A stretch of DNA of 64,000 nucleotides, from assembly GCA_905221605.1 (NCBI GenBank), contig CAJNDS010002313.1, forward strand, positions 45,001-109,000, read 5' to 3'. Positions 59,845 through 64,000 of the stretch are shown piece by piece. The position numbers and the translations under genes were made by a program. The notes beneath the pieces were generated by a model. The model saw only the letters and a program-made list of their open reading frames with translations, was not told where the DNA came from and made no database searches. The DNA comes from Symbiodinium natans (lineage: Eukaryota > Sar > Dinophyceae > Suessiales > Symbiodiniaceae). Each line of letters begins with the position of its first letter. Positions within the stretch are counted from its first letter, which is position 1.

Positions 59845-62800
59845 CACGGGGAAGCCCTAAGCCCGGCGCAGGCGCTCAGAGCCGCGTTGTGAACCACCTG
59901 CGAGCTCCGCACGGCCGCCCGCCCGAAGTCCTGTGGGCTCTCGGGGTGCTCGAATTTAACTTTGAGATCCTAAACCCTAAACCCTAAATCCCAAACTAAA
60001 CCCCTAAACCCCTAAACCAGCTCTGAGACTTGGGCGGGACCCTCAAACAGTTCTAGAGAAAGCCACCGTCTTGCGAAGGGGGAGATCGAGTTGGGATGCA
60101 CGGCTGAGCGTGCAGAGCGCGTGGGGCTTCAGATAGTTTAGGGGTTCCATGAAGCGCCGACCCTTATTCTCTTGCCTACATTCAGCACCCCAGGATGTTT
60201 CAGGTTTCAGCTGCCAGAGTACGTATTCGCATCTTCATGATTCATCTTATGTTCCAGAACCCGACACCCAACGCTACCGCGCACAGCGGCACGTTGGGAC
60301 CGGATCAGGGGGCATCTTGGGAGCAGCTCATGCGAACCAAACCCTCGAACCCGAAGATGCACGACTAGATTCGAGGATGGATTGTTGCATCCGTTCCTGG
60401 AAGAGCTGCAAGGCCAACTCCCACTGCTCTGCCTGGCTCCAGAATCCGAATGGCCACCCGACAACAACGCCCATGCATAGTCTCACAGCTTCCCTTTCCC
60501 GGGCCGGCCTGTGCATCCAGGAAAAAACATCATCTCCCCTAGAAATGCAATTCCCGGGGGAGGGCAGAATTTCTCCTCCCCTCCAGAAGCACACCTTCCC
60601 CTTCGCGGGGCTTGCCCGCGGAAAGCCCAAAAAAAACACCCACAGTTTTCCCCCTTAGAGAGCAACGAAAAAACCTAAACGCCCAAAGTTTCCCCTCAGA
60701 AGCACAGTTTCCCCTTCGTGCGGCCTGCTCGTCGAAAAAACGCCCCCAGAAGCAAAGTTTCCCCTTCGTGTGGGGCCTGCCCGCCAAAAACCAAAAATCG
60801 CCCATAGTTTCCCCCCTTAGAAAGCAACCAAAAACGCCCATCGTTTCCCCCCAGAAGCACAGGTTTTTTTCGTGCGGGGCCTGCCCGCAAACCCCCATAG
60901 TCCCCCCTTACAAAGCAACAAGACACGCCCATAGCAGCTTCCCTTTGGTGGGGCCTGCCACCCAAAAAAATCGAACGCCCATAGTTCCACCCGCCCGTAG
61001 TTTCCGTCAGGGCCTTCTCACAGGCGCTCACCACCGCACCGGCGCTTCGCTCGTTGGGCTGCAGGCCTTGCCCGTGGAGGCCTTGGCATAGTGCCCAAAA
61101 ATGTGATGTCCACGGTTGCCGGGCGTCAAACTTGAGGAGTTTCGAGTTCGAGGTTCAAGGCTGCTGACGACTTTAGATGACTTTAGGGTTTAGGGCTCTA
61201 GGTGATGGAAGGCCTCTTCGGGCTTGTGCGCTTCAGAGCTGGTGGCCGTCGACTCCCGGCTCTGTGAAGAACGATGTCACCTACGATGTCGGACCCTTAC
61301 TGCGCATGAGGGAGTAAGAACAGCCACGCCCTGCCAAGTGTCCGTGCAGCATCTCCAGCGCCAAGGCCCACCGGGCCGACTTGTGGGCAACGCTCATGAT
61401 CCTCAGCACCCGATGCCCTCACGACACGCGCTGCCCCCTGGAAATTGCCCTGCCTTCCAATCCCCCCCCATCATCCCCCCCGTGATCCCGCCCATCATCC
61501 CCCTCCCCACAACCCCCAAAGAAGCCATCCTCTGAAGGCCTCCCAGCGGCGCGTTGTACGTCAGAGTGTCCGGTCGCAGCCCGCGGCGCTGCCTGGTGTG
61601 CACCACCGACAAGTCTCCGTGGAGGGGGGGCGGAGGGCGATGGAGGATTCTGGGCCTTTGGGCTTTTGTACCCGCAACCCTCATGCCACCCTCATGCTGC
61701 TGCTTCTTCGTCCCAGCCGCAGCTGCGCGAAGAGCGCCAGCGCCTCCGCCCACGCAGAGCCCCGGTGGCAGGCGGCGAGGACCTGGAGAGCGTTGGGCAT
61801 TCGGAGGATTTCGGAGGGGCTTGAGAGAGAAGCCCTGCAAACAAACCCACTATCAGGGCCTGCTTCTCAGCAAACCCTGCAGAGCTTTGCTGACCCATGG
61901 TTCCGGCGCCCTTGCCACCCAAGAGAACATGCACCATCAACGGAAGAATCGGCCAGGCCAGCCAGGCGGCCGTGTTGACGGAGATCAGGTTGGCCTCCCC
62001 CCAGAAGAACTTAAGGTAGCAAACCCGAACTGCCACCCCACGAGTTGGAGAAGAATATGAGCTTCGTGGAGCCTCTCGGCATAGCTGCATAACATAACCT
62101 TGCGTGCACATTGTATACGTCCGTACTTCCTTCTCAAACAGAATATAGAAAAGCATAGCCGAATACAACTCGCATACACAATGCACGCACTATGCCGGGA
62201 TATGCCGGGGGCGCGCCACCACCTAGCACCTTGCAGGCTCCAGTGGGAAAGGGACAAATGCGCCTCTTCTGAAGGAGACCCCTCAACAATAAACCCTAAC
62301 CCTTAGACCCTAAACCCTAAACCCTCGTGTGTGTGTGTGGCCTCAGCACGGGAGTCCCCGAGGCGCTGGAGCAGCGCAGCCGCCGCCCTGTGGAGCTCAG
62401 GGAGACCCCCCCTTCTTTTTTTGCGCTCTCTTCTTCACTTTGTTGAACTTCAGGGGGCGTGGCAGCTTTGAGTGGTTGGGGGGGGAGGGGGGGGGCTTTT
62501 TCTCAAGGCCCGCGACAGCTCGCCCCGAGGGCGCCTCCACTCACCACCCATGGCGCAGGCGTCCATGGCAGCGTTGAAGCTCACCTCGACGGGACCACGC
62601 CGAGGAAAAATAAATGTCCAGCTTAGACTCGAAAAATGCTTCTCCATGCGAACGAAGGGCAAGATCGCGAGCGACCCGCTCCTGCAAGGGCAAACTGTAG
62701 CAGCGCTACACTGTAGCTCGCACCCTGAAGGAAAGAGACGAAAGAGATCTCTCAAAAATCCCCTGTACGAGTACTGACTTCGGATCCTCTGCATTGCCTT

Positions 62801-63861
62801 CTGAGGTCAGTCCCTTCGGACCGTCTTGCTTCATGTTTCGGCACAACCTCCCCTTTAGCCCCAACCCCCAGCAGGCCCAGCAGGGGCTCAGTGGCCTGCG
62901 CCATCCGGTCGAAGAGCCCCAGTGCAAGCTGCCACTGTGCCCCCTGAGACGGACAGAGCGCAGGCATCGCGAAATCCGAGCCTCTGAAACTGCTAAGCTC
63001 GTTATGAACCATTGCCTCCAAACTGAAATCCTGGACAGACCAAGCGACAGCCACGGTGAGCCGCCCTACCACCCCCCGCCGTACTCGAGTGCTCGATAAA
63101 GCTTCAGGGTTCTCCCAGGAAGAAATATTTGAGCTCTCGAACCCTATATCATCCTATATCTGCATGAGCCCTTGCCAGCCCCGGGCGCCAAGCCTCGCCG
63201 CAGGCGCTTAGAGTGGCGTTGAAGCTGACCTGCTGCACGTCAGCGCTATGGGATGTTGCAGCTGGAGCTTGATCTGGAAATTCGTGGGGCTTTGGGATCA
63301 GCACAGGTTGAGATTAACTGGTTCATGCCTTGTTGCGCAGCAGTTCGCTTGCAGAGCCAGTTGCCCTCACCCTTCAGACCCACGGGGCGGCGGGCAAGTT
63401 GCAACTCTCCGGGACAAACGACATTGGACACCTTACATGGGTGGTTGTCAACAATATGGTCCCTTTTTGGATCCCCATTATAATCATATTTAGGGTACCC
63501 CAAAAGGGATCATAATTTTGACAACCACCCGCATGAGAACCGCAATCATCCCCACAGCCAAGCTGCGGAGTCCAGCGGCAGGCGGCTAGCTGGCATGGCC
63601 TCGCAGAGCCGGCGCAGCGTCACACCCCCCGTAATCCTCACTACGGTCAGTCATTGCTACCACTATCCCTCTCATTTGTTGCAAGAACATGTACGGGAGA
63701 TTCTCTCAATTTTGGAATACTGGGAGGGAGGGGGGGAAACTTAATTTTAGAGGGCAAAGGGGAGTGGGGGGGGGGGGGGGGGCTGATTATCAGGGGGAAG
63801 AGATGAAGGCCTCCAGGAGCAGCAGGGCCCTGGGCCACTGTCGGGCCGTCGCCTCAAGGGC
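59845..63861 (-). CDS. Intron-rich PPR-like repeat protein gene (fragments of many repeats)
   Basis: At least eleven short minus-strand segments match the dinoflagellate form of the pentatricopeptide repeat, in which helices of the VxxxNAAxSAC and W..AL.L...M types alternate. Segments: 63790-63861 (ATARQWPRALLLLEAFIS); 63180-63246 (VQQVSFNATLSACGEAW); about 62860-62945 (GAQWQLALGLFDRMAQ); 62539-62587 (EVSFNAAMDACAMGGEW); about 62345-62405 (RAAAALLQRLGDSRAEA); 61700-61802 (NALQVLAACHRGSAWAEALA); about 61545-61590 (LRPDTLTYNAPLGGL); about 61330-61395 (ARWALALEMLHGHLAGRG); about 61005-61045 (GAVVSACEKAL); about 60372-60440 (AEQWELALQLFQERMQQ); about 59850-59935 (VVHNAALSACAGL). PPR proteins bind organelle RNA. 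Introns seem to split almost every repeat. Some segments end in stops, so decay is possible. Confidence 0.6.
60580..60990. repeat. Imperfect interspersed repeats with TTTCCCC and CGTGCGGGGCCTGCCCG blocks
   Basis: Five or six diverged units sharing AGAAGCACAGTTTCCCCTTC, GTGCGGGGCCTGCCCGC and CGCCCATAGTTTCCCCC. It lies in a presumed intron of the PPR-like gene. Confidence 0.6.
62290..62325 (-). repeat. CCCTAAA tract within the PPR-like gene
   Basis: Four or five units with CCCTTAGA and CCTAACC variants, TTTAGGG on the coding (minus) strand. A short CA/TG run follows. Confidence 0.8.
63437..63534. repeat. Foldback element with 30-bp arms
   Basis: Arms GGGTGGTTGTCAA...GGTCCCTTTTTGG and CCAAAAGGGATC...TTGACAACCACCC are inverted copies differing at about five positions, around a 30-bp centre. 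CATG occurs beside both ends. It is a single copy in the window and lies in a presumed PPR-gene intron. Confidence 0.7.
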
Positions 63862-64000
63862 GGGCTTTGGGGGCTTTGCGGGGTCGGGTTGCGGGGTTTC
63901 GGCGTGTTGGGTTGGGGGGGGGTTCTTGGGGTTGGGTGGGGGTGTTAGAGTTTTGGGGAATGGGGGGGGGGGGGGGGGGGGGGGGGGGGTGCATTGGGTT
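63862..64000. other. G-rich window end
   Basis: T/G-rich DNA with a 28-G run at 63962-63989. No gene is visible, and the PPR-like gene may extend beyond the window. Confidence 0.5.

Overview
The window reads as nuclear DNA of a photosynthetic dinoflagellate, most likely of the Symbiodinium type. The signs are several intronless copies of a peridinin-plastid-type light-harvesting (chlorophyll a/c, FCP-like) gene, repeated intronless ribosomal protein uL2/RPL8 genes, a sequence close to the dinoflagellate spliced leader, introns with GT or GC donors, and very many interspersed telomere-type (TTTAGGG)n tracts. Most recognisable genes lie on the minus strand.

Layout: 2.65-9.1 kb has three intronless RPL8 genes whose similarity stops exactly at the start and stop codons. 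Between 10.8 and 21.9 kb are single exons of unrecognised intron-rich genes and one light-harvesting gene (16.7-17.4 kb). From 25,376 to 35,272 lies a complete, apparently young tyrosine-recombinase retroelement (DIRS/Ngaro/PAT-like) with textbook split direct repeats (A1 - genes - B1 A2 - B2), inserted into an AAT/AAC microsatellite. It encodes, in order, an unknown 488-aa protein, a tyrosine recombinase, a CCCH zinc-finger Gag-like protein, and, after one in-frame TGA, a cytosine-methyltransferase-like/reverse transcriptase/RNase H polyprotein. At 37.2-40.2 kb three light-harvesting genes form a tandem array of about 1 kb units, one of them stopped by a nonsense codon. From 49.0 to 56.4 kb I can trace, with matching splice phases over its best-defined part, an intron-rich TPM-domain membrane protein gene. 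From 59.8 to 63.9 kb are many PPR-like repeat segments of another intron-rich gene.

Two patterns look new to me. First, wherever I could fix the strand of a neighbouring exon with confidence, the (TTTAGGG)n tract beside it sits in the intron with TTTAGGG on the sense strand, and several introns appear to begin inside the tract, which itself supplies GT and AG. Second, the window holds two families of roughly 100-bp inverted-repeat elements (MITE-like), several with 6-7 bp target duplications, plus single hairpins. Large parts of the rest show no gene I can support. Exon calls rest on reading by eye and have no transcript evidence.
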